This document shows positions 15,601-31,275 of a DNA stretch of 64,000 nt, piece after piece. Origin of the DNA: Atherix ibis (Eukaryota; Arthropoda; Insecta; Diptera; Athericidae). The translations under genes were made by a program, and so were the position numbers. How positions within the stretch are numbered: the stretch's first letter is position 1; each line of letters begins with the position of its first letter. The notes under the pieces were generated by a model that ran no database searches, was not told where the DNA came from, and saw only the letters and a program-made list of their open reading frames with translations. The stretch is taken from positions 1 through 64,000 of the forward strand of contig CATQJD010000145.1 in assembly GCA_958298945.1 (NCBI GenBank), in the 5' to 3' direction.

Positions 15601-18600
15601 AACAAACGAACAAACCAACAAACCAACAAACCAACAAATCAACAAACGAACAAACCAAAAAACCAACAAACTAACAAACCAACAAACCAACAAACCAACA
15701 AACCAAGAAGCCAAAAAACCAACAAACAAACATGCCAACAAACCAACAAACCAACAAACCAAGAAACGAACAAACCAAACAACAAACAAACCAACAAACA
15801 AACAAACCAACAAACCAACAAACCAACAAACAAACAAACCAACAAACCAACAAGCCAACAAACCAACAAACCAACAAACCAACAAGCCAACAAGCCAACA
15901 AGCCAACAGGCCAACAAGCCAACAAAATAACAAACCAACAACCCAATAAACCAACAAATTGACAAATCAGCAAACCAACAAACGAACAAACTAACAAACC
16001 AACACACCAACCAACCACCAAACCACAAAACCAACAAACCAACAAGCCAACAAATCAACACACCAACACACCAACAAATGAACAAACCAACAAACCAACA
16101 AACCAATAAACCAACAAACCAACAAACCAACAAACCAACAAACCAACAAGCCAAAAAGCCAACAAACCAACAAGCCAACAAACCAACAAACTAACAAACC
16201 AATAAGCCAACAAACCAGTAATCCAACAAACCAACAAAAAAATAAGCCAACAAACCAAAAAACGAACAAACCAACAAACCAACAAACCAACAAACCAACA
16301 AACCAACAAGCCAACAAGCCAACAAGCCAACAAGCCAACAAGCCAACAAGCCAACAAGCCAACAAACCAACAAACCAACAAACCAACAAACCAACAAACC
16401 AACAAACCAACAAACCAACAAACTAACAAGCCAACAAACGAACAAACCAACAAACCAGCAAGCCAACAAGCCAACAAACCAACAAGCCAACAAACTAAAA
16501 ACTCAACAAACCAACAAGCCAACAAACCAATAAACCAATAAACCAACAAACCAACAAACCAACAAACCAACAAACCAACAAACCAACAAACCAACAAACC
16601 AACAAACGAACAAATCAACAAATCAACAAACCAACAAACTAACAAACCAACAAGCCAACAAACCAACAAACCAACAAATCAACAAACCAACAGACAAACA
16701 AACGAACAAACCAACAAACCAATAAACAAACAAACCAACAAACGAACAAACCAACAAACCAACAAACCAACAAACCAACAAACCAACAAACCAACAAACC
16801 AACAAACCAACAAACCAAAAAGCCAACAAACCAACAAGCCAACAAACGAACAAACTAACAAACCAACAAACCAACAAGCCAAAAAACCAACAAACCAACA
16901 AACCAACAAACCAACAAACCAACAAACAAACAAACCAACAAAAGAACAAACTAGCAAACCAACAAACCAACAAACCAAAAAACGAACAAACCAACAAACC
17001 AACAAACGAACAAACCAACAAACAAACAAACCAACAAACCAACAAACCAACAAACCAACAAACCAACAAACCAACAAACGAACAAACCAACAAACCAACA
17101 AACCAACAAATGAACAAACCAACAAACCAACAAACAAACAAACCAACAAACGAACAAACCAACAAACCAACAAATCAACAAACGAACAAACTAACAAACC
17201 AACAAACCAACAAACCAACAAACCAACAAACCAAAAAACCAACAAACTAACAAACCAACAAACCAACAAACCAACAAACCAAGAAGCCAAAAAACCAACA
17301 AACAAACATGCCAACAAACCAACAAACCAACAAACCAAGAAACGAACAAACCAACCAACAAACAAACCAACAAACAAACAAACCAACAAACCAACAAACC
17401 AACAAACAAACAAACCAACAAACCAACAAGCCAACAAACCAACAAACCAACAAACCAACAAGCCAACAAGCCAACAAGCCAACAAGCCAACAAAATAACA
17501 AACCAACAACCCAATAAACCAACAAATTGACAAATCAGCAAACCAACAAATGAACAAACTAACAAACCAACAACCCAACAAGCCAACAAGCCAACAAACC
17601 AACAAGCCAACAAACCAACAAACCAACAAACCAACAAACCAACAAACCCACAAACCAACAAACCAACAAACGAACAAACCAACAAACCAACAAGCCAACA
17701 AGCCAACCAACCAACAAACCAACAAACCAATAAACCAACAAACCAACAAACCAACAAACCAACAAACCAACAAACCAACAAACCAACAAACCAACAAACG
17801 AACAAACCAACAAACCAACAAGCCAACAAGCCAATAAACCAACAAACCAACAAACCAACAAACCAAGTAACCAACAAAAAAACAAACCAACAAACCAACA
17901 AACCAACAACCGAACAAACGAACAAACCACCAAACGAACAAACCAACAAACCAACAAACCAACAAGCCAACAAGCCAACAAACCAACAAACCAACAAACC
18001 AACTAACCAACAAACAAACAAACAAACAAGCCAACAAGCCAACAAAAAAACAAGCCAACAAACGAACAAACGAACAAACCAACAAACCAACAAACCAACA
18101 AGCCAACAAACCAACAAACCAACAAACCAACAAACCAACAAACCAACAAACCAACAAACCAACAAGCCAACAAACCAACAAACCCACAAACCAACAAACG
18201 AACAAACCAACAAACAAACAAACCAACAAACCAACAAACCAACAAACCCACAAACCAAGAAGCCAACAAACCAACAAAACAAGAAACCACCAAGCCAACA
18301 AGCCAACAAACCAACAAACTAATAAGCCAACAAACCAGCAATCCAACAAACCAACAAAAAAACAAGCCAACAAACCAAAAAACGAACAAACCAACAAACC
18401 AACAAACCAACAAACCAACAAGCCAACAAGCCAACAAGCCAACAAGCCAACAAACCAACAAACCAGCAAACCAACAAACCAACAAACCAACAAACCAACA
18501 AACCAACAAACCAACAAGCCAACAAGCCAACAAACGAACAAACCAACAAACCATCAAGCCAACAAGCCAACAAACCAACAAGACAACAAACCAAAAACCC

Positions 18601-20849
18601 AACAAACCAACAAACCAAAAAACCAACAAACCAATAAACAAACAAGCCAACAAACCAATAAACCAACAAACCAACAAACGAACAAATCAACAAACCAACA
18701 AACCAACAAACCCACAAGCTAACAAACGAACAAACTAACAAACCAACACACCAACCAACCACCAAACCACAAAACCAACAAACCAACAAGCCAACAAATC
18801 AACACACCAACACACCAACAAACGAACAAACCAACAAACCAACAAACCAATAAACCAACAAATTAACAAACCAACAAACCAACAAACCAACAAGCCAAAA
18901 AGCCAACAAACCAACAAGCCAACAAACGAACAAACTAACAAACCAACAAACCAACAAGCCAAAAAACCAACAAACCAACAAACCAACAAACCAACAAACA
19001 AACAAACCAACAAACGAACAAACTAGCAAACGAACTAACCAAGAAACCAAACAGCCAACAAGCCAAAAAACCAACAAACCAACAAACCAAAAAACGAACA
19101 AACCAACAAACCAACAAACGAACAAACCAACAAACCAACAAACGAACAAAACAACAAACCAATAAACAAACAAACCAACAAACGAACAAACCAACAAACC
19201 AACAAACCAACAAATCAACAAACGAACAAACTAACAAACCAACAAACCAACAAACCAACAAACCAACAAACCAAAAAACCAACAAACTAACAAACCAACA
19301 AACCAACAAACCAACAAACCAAGAAGCCAAAAAACCAACAAACAAACATGCCAACAAACCAACAAACCAACAAACCAAGAAACGAACAAACCAACCAACA
19401 AACAAACCAACAAACAAACAAACCAACAAACCAACAAACCAACAAACAAACAAACCAACAAACCAACAAACGAACAAATCAACAAATCAACAAACCAACA
19501 AACCAACAAACCAACAAGCCAACAAACCAACAAACCAACAAACCAACAAACCAACAGACAAACAAACGAACAAACCAACAAACCAATAAACAAACAAACC
19601 AACAAACGAACAAACCAACAAACCAACAAACCAACAAACCAACAAACCAACAAACCAACAAACCAACAAACCAACAAACCAAAAAGCCAACAAACCAACA
19701 AGCCAACAAACGAACAAACTAACAAACCAACAAACCAACAAGCCAAAAAACCAACAAACCAACAAACCAACAAACCAACAAACCAACAAACAAACAAACC
19801 AACAAAAGAACAAACTAGCAAACCAACAAACCAACAAACCAAAAAACGAACAAACCAACAAACCAACAAACGAACAAACCAACAAACAAACAAACCAACA
19901 AACCAACAAACCAACAAACCAACAAACCAACAAACCAACAAACGAACAAACCAACAAACCAACAAACCAACAAATGAACAAACCAACAAACCAACAAACA
20001 AACAAACCAACAAACGAACAAACGAACAAACCAACAAACCAACAAATCAACAAACGAACAAACTAACAAACCAACAAACCAACAAACCAACAAACCAACA
20101 AACCAAAAAACCAACAAACTAACAAACCAACAAACCAACAAACCAAGAAGCCAAAAAACCAACAAACAAACATGCCAACAAACCAACAAACCAACAAACC
20201 AAGAAACGAACAAACCAACCAACAAACAAACCAACAAACAAACAAACCAACAAACCAACAAACCAACAAACAAACAAACCAACAAACCAACAAGCCAACA
20301 AACCAACAAACCAACAAACCAACAAGCCAACAAGCCAACAAGCCAACAAGCCAACAAGCCAACAAAATAACAAACCAACAACCCAATAAACCAACAAATT
20401 GACAAATCAGCAAACCAACAAATGAACAAACTAACAAACCAACAAGCCAACAAGCCAACAAGCCAACAAACCAACAAGCCAACAAACCAACAAACCAACA
20501 AACCAACAAACCAACAAACCAACAAACCAACAAACCAACAAACCAACAAACGAACAAACCAACAAACCAACAAGCCAACAAGCCAACCAACCAACAAACC
20601 AACAAACCAATAAACCAACAAACCAACAAACCAACAAACCAACAAACCAACAAACCAACAAACCAACAAACCAACAAACGAACAAACCAACAAACCAACA
20701 AGCCAACAAGCCAATAAACCAACAAACCAACAAACCAAGTAACCAACAAAAAAACAAACCAACAAACCAACAAACCAACAACCGAACAAACGAACAAACC
20801 ACCAAACGAACAAACCAACAAACCAACAAACTAACAAGCCAACAAGCCA

Positions 20850-23800
20850 ACAAACCAACAAACCAACAAACCAACTAACCAACAAACAAACAAACAAACA
20901 AGCCAACAAGCCAACAAAAAAACAAGCCAACAAACGAACAAACGAACAAACCAACAAACCAACAAACCAACAAGCCAACAAACCACCAAACCAACAAACC
21001 AACAAACCAACAAACCAACAAGCCAACAAACCAACAAACCCACAAACCAACAAACGAACAAACCAACACACAAACAAACAAACAAACCAACAAACCAACA
21101 AACCCACAAACCAAGAAGCCAACAAACCAACAAAACAACAAACCACCAAGCCAACAAGCCAACAAACCAACAAACTAATAAGCCAACAAACCAGCAATCC
21201 AACAAACCAACAAAAAAACAAGCCAACAAACCAAAAAACGAACAAACCAACAAACCAACAAACCAACAAACCAACAAGCCAACAAGCCAACAAGCCAACA
21301 AGCCAACAAACCAACAAACCAACAAACCAACAAACCAACAAACCAACAAACCAACAAACCAACAAACCAACAAGCCAACAAGCCAACAAACGAACAAACC
21401 AACAAACCAACAAGCCAACAAGCCAACAAACCAACAAGACAACAAACCAAAAACCCAACAAACCAACAAGCCAACAAACCAACAAACCAATAAACCAACA
21501 AACCAACAAACCAACAAACCAACAAAACAACAAACCAACAAACCAACAAACCAACAGACCACAAAACCAACAAACCAACAAGCCAACAAATCAACACACC
21601 AACACACCAACAAACAAACAAACCAACAAACCAAAAAACCAACAAACCAACAAACCAACAAACCAACAAACCAACAAGCCAACAAACCAATAAGCCAACA
21701 AACGAACAAACCAACAAGCCAACAAACCAACAAACCAACAAACCAACAAGCCAACAAGCCAACAAACGAACAAACCAACAAACCAACAAGCCAACAAGCC
21801 AACAAACCAACAAGACAACAAACCAAAAACCCAACAAACCAACAAGCCAACAAACCAACAAACCAATAAACCAACAAACCAACAAACCAACAAACCAACA
21901 ATACAACAAACCAACAAACCAACAAACCAACAAACCACAAAACCAACAAACCAACAAGGCAACAAATCAACACACCAACACACCAACAAACAAACAAACC
22001 AACAAACCAAAAAACCAACAAACCAACAAACCAACAAACCAACAAACCAACAAACCAACAAGCCAACAAACCAATAAGCCAACAAACGAACAAACCAACA
22101 AACCAACAAACCAACAAACCAACAGACAAACAAACGAACAAACCAACAAACCAACAAACCAACAAACAAACAAACCAACAAACGGACAAACCAACAAACC
22201 AACAAACCAACAAACCAACGAACCAACAAACCAACAAACCAACAAACCAACAAACCAACAAACCAACAAACCAACAAACCAACAAATCAACAAACCATCA
22301 AGCCAACAAACCAACAAACCAACAAGCCAACAAGCCAACAAACCAACAAACCAACAAACCAACAAACGAACAAATCAACAAACCAACAAACGAACAAACC
22401 AACAAACCAACAAACCAACAATACAACAAACCAACAAACCAACAAACCAACAAACCAACAAACCAACAAACCAACAAGCCAACAAACCAACAAACCAACA
22501 AACCAACCAGCCAACAAGCCAAAAAACTAGCAAACCAACAAACCAAAAAACGAAGAAACCAACAAACCAGAAAAACAAACAAACGAACAAACCAACAAAC
22601 AAATAAACCAACAAACCAACAAACGAACAAACCAACAAACCAATAAACCAACAAACCAACAAACCAACAAGCCAACAAACCAACAAACCAACAAGCCAAC
22701 AAGCCAACAAACCAATAAACCAACAAACCAACAAACCAACAAACCAACAAACCAACAAACCAACAAACGAACAAACCAACAAACCAACAAACCAACAAAC
22801 CAAGTAACCAACAAAAAAACAAACCAACAAACCAACAAACCAACAAACGAACAAACGAACAAACCACCAAACAAACAAACCAACAAACCAACAAACCAAC
22901 AAGCCAACAAGCCAACAAACCAACAAACCAACAAACCAACAAACCGACAAACCAACAAACCAACAAGCCAACAAGCCAACAAAAAAACAAGCCAACAAAC
23001 GAACAAACCAACAAACCAACAAACCAACAAGCCAACAAACCAACAAACCAACAAACCAACAAACCAACAAACCAACAAGCCAACAAACCGACAAACCCAC
23101 AAACCAAGAAACGAACAAACCAACAAACAAACAAACCAACAAACCAACAAACCAACAAACCCACAAACCAACAAGCCAACAAGCCAACAAACCAACAAAC
23201 CAACAAACCACCAAGCCAACAAGCCAACAAACCAACACACCAACAAACCAATAATCAAACAAACCAGCAATCCAACAAACCAACAAAAAAACAAGCCAAC
23301 AAACCAAAAAACGAACAAACCAACAAACCAACAAACCAACAAACCAACAAGCCAACAAGCCAACAAGCCAACAAACCAACAAACCAACAAACAAACAAAC
23401 CAACAAATTAACAAGCCAACAAGCCAACAAACGAACAAACCAACAAACCAACAAGCCAACAAGACAACAAACCAACAAGCCAACAAACCAAAAATCCAAC
23501 AAACAAACAAGCCAACAAACCAACAAACCAATAAACCAACAAACCAACAAACCAACAAACCAACAGGCCAACAAGGCAACAACCCAACAAGCCAACAAAC
23601 GAACAAACCAACAAACCAACAAACCAACAAGCTAACAAACCACAAAACCAACAAACCAACAAGCCAACAAATCAACACACCAACACACCAACAAACAAAC
23701 AAACCAACAAAGCAACAAACCAACAAACCAACAAACCAACAAACCAACAAACCAACAAGCCAACAAACCAATAAGCCAACAAACGAACAAACCAATAAAC

Positions 23801-23940
23801 CAACAAACCAACAAACCAACAAACCAACAAGCCAACAAACCAACAAACCAACAAACCAACCAACAAACCAACAGACAAACAAACGAACAAACCAACAAAC
23901 CAACAAACCAACAAACAAACAAACCAACAAACGAACAAAC
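20850..23940. repeat. 3.1-kb satellite tandem duplication, unit a
   Basis: This matches the following 3.1 kb. Shared rare features fix the offset: CAGACCAC at 21555 and 24648, and an out-of-register CAGAAAAACA at 22568 and 25661, both at 3,093 bp. The offset becomes 3,117 bp at ATAATCAAAC (23251 and 26368), so three units were gained or lost between them. Confidence 0.82.
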
Positions 23941-26900
23941 CAACAAACCAACAAACCAACAAACCAACTAACCAACAAACAAACAAACAAACAAGCCAAC
24001 AAGCCAACAAAAAAACAAGCCAACAAACGAACAAACGAACAAACCAACAAACCAACAAACCAACAAGCCAACAAACCAACAAACCAACAAACCAACAAAC
24101 CAACAAACCAACAAGCCAACAAACCAACAAACCCACAAACCAACAAACGAACAAACCAACAAACAAACAAACAAACAAACAAACAAACCAACAAACCCAC
24201 AAACCAAGAAGCCAACAAACCAACAAAACAACAAACCACCAAGCCAACAAGCCAACAAACCAACAAACTAATAAGCCAACAAACCAGCAATCCAACAAAC
24301 CAACAAAAAAACAAGCCATAAAACCAAAAAACGAACAAACCAACAAACCAACAAACCAACAAACCAACAAGCCAACAAGCCAACAAGCCAACAAGCCAAC
24401 AAACCAACAAACCAACAAACCAACAAACCAACAAACCAACAAACCAACAAACCAACAAACCAACAAGCCAACAAGCCAACAAACGAACAAACCAACAAAC
24501 CAACAAGCCAACAAGCCAACAAACCAACAAGACAACAAACCAAAAACCCAACAAACCAACAAGCCAACAAACCAACAAACCAATAAACCAACAAACCAAC
24601 AAACCAACAAACCAACAAAACAACAAACCAACAAACCAACAAACCAACAGACCACAAAACCAACAAACCAACAAGCCAACAAATCAACACACCAACACAC
24701 CAACAAACAAACAAACCAACAAACCAAAAAACCAACAAACCAACAAACCAACAAACCAACAAACCAACAAACCAACAAGCCAACAAACCAATAAGCCAAC
24801 AAACGAACAAACCAACAAGCCAACAAACCAACAAACCAACAAACCAACAAGCCAACAAGCCAACAAACGAACAAACCAACAAACCAACAAGCCAACAAGC
24901 CAACAAACCAACAAAACAACAAACCAAAAACCCAACAAACCAACAAGCCAACAAACCAACAAACCAATAAACCAACAAACCAACAAACCAACAAACCAAC
25001 AAAACAACAAACCAACAAACCAACAAACCAACAAACCACAAAACCAACAAACCAACAAGCCAACAAATCAACACACCAACACACCAACAAACAAACAAAC
25101 CAACAAACCAAAAAACCAACAAACCAACAAACCAACAAACCAACAAACCAACAAACCAACAAGCCAACAAACCAATAAGCCAACAAACGAACAAACCAAC
25201 AAACCAACAAACCAACAAACCAACAGACAAACAAACGTACAAACCAACAAACCAACAAACCAACAAACAAACAAACCAACAAACGGACAAACCAACAAAC
25301 CAACAAACCAACAAACCAACGAACCAACAAACCAACAAACCAACAAACCAACAAACCAACAAACCAACAAACCAACAAATCAACAAACCATCAAGCCAAC
25401 AAACCAACAAACCAACAAGCCAACAAGCCAACAAACCAACAAACCAACAAACCAACAAACGAACAAATCAACAAACCAACAAACGAACAAACCAACAAAC
25501 CAACAAACCAACAATACAACAAACCAACAAACCAACAAACCAACAAACCAACAAACCAACAAACCAACAAGCCAACAAACCAACAAACCAACAAACCAAC
25601 CAGCCAACAAGCCAAAAAACTAGCAAACCAACAAACCAAAAAACGAAGAAACCAACAAACCAGAAAAACAAACAAACGAACAAACCAACAAACAAATAAA
25701 CCAACAAACCAACAAACGAACAAACCAACAAACCAATAAACCAACAAACCAACAAACCAACAAGCCAACAAACCAACAAACCAACAAGCCAACAAGCCAA
25801 CAAACCAATAAACCAACAAACCAACAAACCAACAAACCAACAAACCAACAAACCAACAAACGAACAAACCAACAAACCAACAAACCAACAAACCAACAAA
25901 CCAGCAAACCAAGTAACCAACAAAAAAACAAACCAACAAACCAACAAACCAACAAACGAACAAACGAACAAACCACCAAACAAACAAACCAACAAACCAA
26001 CAAACCAACAAGCCAACAAGCCAACAAACCAACAAACCAACAAACCAACAAACCAACAAACCGACAAACCAACAAACCAACAAGCCAACAAGCCAACAAA
26101 AAAACAAGCCAATAAACGAACAAACCAACAAACCAACAAACCAACAAGCCAACAAACCAACAAACCAACAAACCAACAAACCAACAAACCAACAAGCCAA
26201 CAAACCGACAAACCCACAAACCAAGAAACGAACAAACCAACAAACAAACAAACCAACAAACCAACAAACCAACAAACCCACAAACCAACAAGCCAACAAG
26301 CCAACAAACCAACAAACCAACAAACCACCAAGCCAACAAGCCAACAAACCAACACACCAACAAAACAATAATCAAACAAACCAGCAATCCAACAAACCAA
26401 CAAAAAAACAAGCCAACAAACCAAAAAACGAACAAACCAACAAACCAACAAACCAACAAACCAACAAGCCAACAAGCCAACAAGCCAACAAACCAACAAA
26501 CCAACAAACCAACAAACCAACAAACCAACAAGCCAACAAGCCAACAAACGAACAAACCAACAAACCAACAAGCCAACAAGACAACAAACCAACAAGCCAA
26601 CAAACCAAAAATCCAACAAACCAACAAGCCAACAAACCAACAAACCAATAAACCAACAAACCAACAAACCAACAAACCAACAAACCAACAAGCCAACAAG
26701 GCAACAACCCAACAAGCCAACAAACGAACAAACCAACAAACCAACAAACCAACAAGCTAACAAACCACAAAACCAACAAACCAACAAGCCAACAAATCAA
26801 CACACCAACACACCAACAAACAAACAAACCAACAAAGCAACAAACCAACAAACCAACAAACCAACAAACCAACAAACCAACAAACCAACAAGCCAACAAA

Positions 26901-27060
26901 CCAATAAGCCAACAAACGAACAAACCAACAAACCAACAAACCAACAAACCAACAAACCAACAAGCCAACAAACCAACAAACCAACAAACCAACCAACAAA
27001 CCAACAGACAAACAAACGAACAAACCAACAAACCAACAAACCAACAAACAAACAAACCAA
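23941..27060. repeat. 3.1-kb satellite tandem duplication, unit b
   Basis: Second unit of the 3.1-kb duplication; edges are approximate. It includes a short pure (AAAC)7 run at 24161-24188, longer than the equivalent stretch in unit a. Confidence 0.8.
24161..24188. repeat. (AAAC)7 microsatellite run inside the satellite
   Basis: Seven perfect AAAC tetramers. AAAC is what the 8-mer becomes when its final CC mutates to CA (AACAAACA), so this is probably a local run of that variant and not an unrelated insertion. Confidence 0.8.
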
Positions 27061-27169
27061 CAAACGAACAAACCAACAAACCAACAAACCAACAAACCAA
27101 CAAACCAACAAACCAACAAACCAACAAACCAACAAACCAACAAACCAACAAACCAACAAACCAACAAAC

Positions 27170-28110
27170 TAACAAACCAACAAACCAACAAACCAACAAA
27201 CCAACAAACCAACAAACCAACAAATCAACAAACCAACAAATCAACAAACCATCAAGCCAACAAACCAACAAACCAACAAGCCAACAAGCCAACAAACCAA
27301 CAAAGCAGCAAACCAACAAACGAACAAATCAACAAAACAACAAACCAACAAACCAACAAACCAATAAGCCAACAAACCAACAAACCAACAAACCAACAAA
27401 CCAACAGACAAACAAACGAACAAACCAACAAACCAACAAAAAAACAAACCAACAAACGAACAAACCAACAAACCAACAAACCAACAAACCAACAAACCAA
27501 CAAACCAACAAACCAACAAACCAACAAACCAACAAACCAACAAGCCAAAAAGCCAACAAACCAACAAGCCAACAAACGAACAAACTAACAAACCAACAAA
27601 CCAACAAGCCAAAAAACCAACAAACCAACAAACCAACAAACCAATAAACCAACAAACCAACAAACGAACAAACCAACAAACAAACAAACCAACAAACCAA
27701 CAAACCAACAAACCAACAAACCAACAAACCAACAAACGAACAAACCAACAAACCAACAAACCAACAAATGAACAAACCAACAAACCAACAAACAAACAAA
27801 CCAACAAACCAACAAACCAACAAATCAACAAACGAACAAACTAACAAACCAACAAACCAACAAACCAACAAACCAACAAACCAAAAAACCAACAAACTAA
27901 CAAACCAACAAACCAACAAACCAACAAACCAAGAAGCCAAAAAACCAACAAACAAATATGCCAACAAACCAACAAACCAACAAACCAAGAAACGAACAAA
28001 CCAACCAACAAACAAACCAACAAACAAACAAACCAACAAACCAACAAACCAACAAACCAACAAACAAACAAACCAACAAACCAACAAACCAACAAACCAA
28101 CAAACCAACA
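27170..28110. repeat. About 1.0-kb satellite tandem duplication, unit a
   Basis: This pairs with the next kilobase. The variant AAAGCAGC occurs at 27302 and 28246 (offset 944), and ATATG at 27956 and 28964 (offset 1,008). The difference is 8 whole units. Confidence 0.75.
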
Positions 28111-29100
28111 AACTAACAAACCAACAAACCAACAAACCAACAAACCAACAAACCAACAAACCAACAAATCAACAAACCAACAAATCAACAAACCATCAAG
28201 CCAACAAACCAACAAACCCACAAGCCAACAAGCCAACAAACCAACAAAGCAGCAAACCAACAAACGAACAAATCAACAAAACAACAAACCAACAAACCAA
28301 CAAACCAATAAGCCAACAAACCAACAAACCAACAAACCAACAAACCAACAGACAAACAAACGAACAAACCAACAAACCAACAAAAAAACAAACCAACAAA
28401 CGAACAAACCAACAAACCAACAAACCAACAAACCAACAAACCAACAAACCAACAAACCAACAAACCAACAAACCAACAAGCCAAAAAGCCAACACACCAA
28501 CAAGCCAACAAACGAACAAACTAACAAACCAACAAACCAACAAGCCAAAAAACCAACAAACCAACAAACCAACAAACCAATAAACCAACAAACAAACAAA
28601 CCAACAAACGAACAAACTAGCAAACCAACAAATCAACAAACCAAAAAACGAACAAACCAACAAACCAACAAACGAACAAACCAACAAACAAACAAACCAA
28701 CAAACCAACAAACCAACAAACCAACAAACCAACAAACCAACAAACGAACAAACTAACAAACCAACAAACCAACAAATGAACAAACCAACAAACCAACAAA
28801 CAAACAAACCAACAAACCAACAAACCAACAAATCAACAAACGAACAAACTAACAAACCAACAAACCAACAAACCAACAAACCAACAAACCAAAAAACCAA
28901 CAAACTAACAAACCAACAAACCAACAAACCAACAAACCAAGAAGCCAAAAAACCAACAAACAAATATGCCAACAAACCAACAAACCAACAAACCAAGAAA
29001 CGAACAAACCAACCAACAAACAAACCAACAAACAAACAAACCAACAAACCAACAAACCAACAAACAAACAAACCAACAAACCAACAAGCCAACAAACCAA
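28111..29100. repeat. About 1.0-kb satellite tandem duplication, unit b
   Basis: Second unit of the pair starting at 27170, with approximate edges. Compared with unit a it lacks some plain units in one place and gains some in another; variant order is otherwise kept. Confidence 0.75.
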
Positions 29101-29514
29101 CAAACCAACAAACCAACAAACCAACAAGCCAACAAGCCAACAAGCCAACAAGCCAACAAGCCAACAAAATAACAAACCAACAACCCAATAAACCAACAAA
29201 TTGACAAATCAGCAAACCAACAAATGAACAAACTAACAAACCAACAAGCCAGCAAGCCAACAAGCCAACAAACCAACAAGCCAACAAACCAACAAACCAA
29301 CAAACCAGCAAACCAACAAACCAACAAACCAACAAACGAACAAACCAACAAACCAACAAGCCATCAAGCCAACCAACCAACGAACCAACAAACCAATAAA
29401 ACAACAAACCAACAAACCAACAAACCAACAAACCAACAAACCAACAAACCAACAAACGAACAAACCAACAAACCAACAAGCCAACAACCCAACAAACCAA
29501 CAAACCAACAAACC

Positions 29515-30394
29515 AACAAACCAAGTAACCAACAAAAAAACAAACCAACAAACCAACAAACCAACAACCGAACAAACGAACAAACCACCAAACGAACAAA
29601 CCAACAAACCAACAAACCAACAAGCCAACAAGCCAACAAACCAACAAACCAACAAACCAACAAACCAACAAACAAACAAACAAACAAGCCAACAAGCCAA
29701 CAAAAAAACAAGCCAATAAAACGAACAAACGAACAAACCAACAAACCAACAAACCAACAAGCCAACAAACCAACAAACCAACAAACCAACAAACCAACAA
29801 ACCAACAAGCCAACAAACCAATAAACCCACAAACCAACAAACGAACAAACCAACAAACCAACAAACCAACAAACCAACAAGCCAACAAGCCAACAAGCCA
29901 ACAAACCAACAAACCAACAAACCAACAAACCAACAAACCAACAAACCAACAAACCAACAAGCCAACAAACCAACAAACGAACAAACCAACAAACCAACAA
30001 ACCAACAAGCCAACAAGCCAACAAACCAACAAGCCAACAAACCAAAAACCCAACAAACCAACAAGCCAACAAACCAACAAACCAATAAACCAACAAACTA
30101 ACAAACCAACAAACCAACAAACCAACAAACCAACAAACCAACAAACCAACAAGCCAACAAGGCAACAAACCAATAAGCCAACAAACGAACAAACCAACAA
30201 ACCAACAAACCAACAAGCCAACAAACCACAAAACCAACAAACCAACAAGCCAACAAATCAACACACCAACACACCAACAAAAAAACAAACCAACAAACCA
30301 ACAAACCAACAAACCAACAAACCAACAAACCAACAAACCAACAAACCAACAAACCAACAAACCAACAAGCCAACAAACCCATAAGCCAACAAAC
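29515..30394. repeat. 880-bp satellite tandem duplication, unit a
   Basis: This matches 30395-31275 at offset 880-888. AAGTAACC at 29523 recurs at 30403, and the register-breaking AATAAAACG at 29715 recurs at 30595. The joint between units (about 30390-30400) contains a shortened 7-bp unit (AACAAAC before AACAAACC), probably the scar of the exchange. Confidence 0.8.
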
Positions 30395-31275
30395 AACAAA
30401 CCAAGTAACCAACAAAAAAACAAACCAACAAACCAACAAACCAACAACCGAACAAACGAACAAACCACCAAACGAACAAACCAACAAACCAACAAACCAA
30501 CAAGCCAACAAGCCAACAAACCAACAAACCACCAAACCAACAAACCAACAAACAAACAAACAAACAAGCCAACAAGCCAACAAAAAAACAAGCCAATAAA
30601 ACGAACAAACGAACAAACCAACAAACCAACAAACCAACAAGCCAACAAACCAACAAACCAACAAACCAACAAACCAACAAACCAACAAACCAACAAGCCA
30701 ACAAACCAATAAACCCACAAACCAACAAACGAACAAACCAACAAACCAACAAACCAACAAACCAACAAGCCAACAAGCCAACAAGCCAACAAACCAACAA
30801 ACCAACAAACCAACAAACCAACAAACCAACAAACCAACAAACCAACAAGCCAACAAGCCAACAAACGAACAAACCAACAAACCAACAAGCCAACAAGCCA
30901 ACAAACCAACAAGCCAACAAACCAAAAACCCAACAAACCAACAAGCCAACAAACCAACAAACCAATAAACCAACAAACTAACAAACCAACAAACCAACAA
31001 ACCAACAAACCAACAACCCAACAAACCAACAAACCAACAAGCCAACAAGGCAACAAACCAATAAGCCAACAAACGAACAAACCAACAAACCAACAAACCA
31101 ACAAGCCAACAAACCACAAAACCAACAAACCAACAAGCCAACAAATCAACACACCAACACACCAACAAAAAAACAAACCAACAAACCAACAAACCAACAA
31201 ACCAACAAACCAACAAACCAACAAACCAACAAACCAACAAGCCAACAAACCCATAAGCCAACAAACGAACAAACC
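30395..31275. repeat. 880-bp satellite tandem duplication, unit b
   Basis: Second unit. At its right end the variant AACCCATAAGCC is followed by AACAAACG, whereas unit a runs from the same variant into the joint. This places the break. Confidence 0.8.

Noticed and set aside
29224..30384. Plus-strand frames rich in Asn, Lys, Pro, Thr, Gln (NKPTNQQ type)
   Set aside because: The same satellite read on the other strand; no independent evidence of coding.
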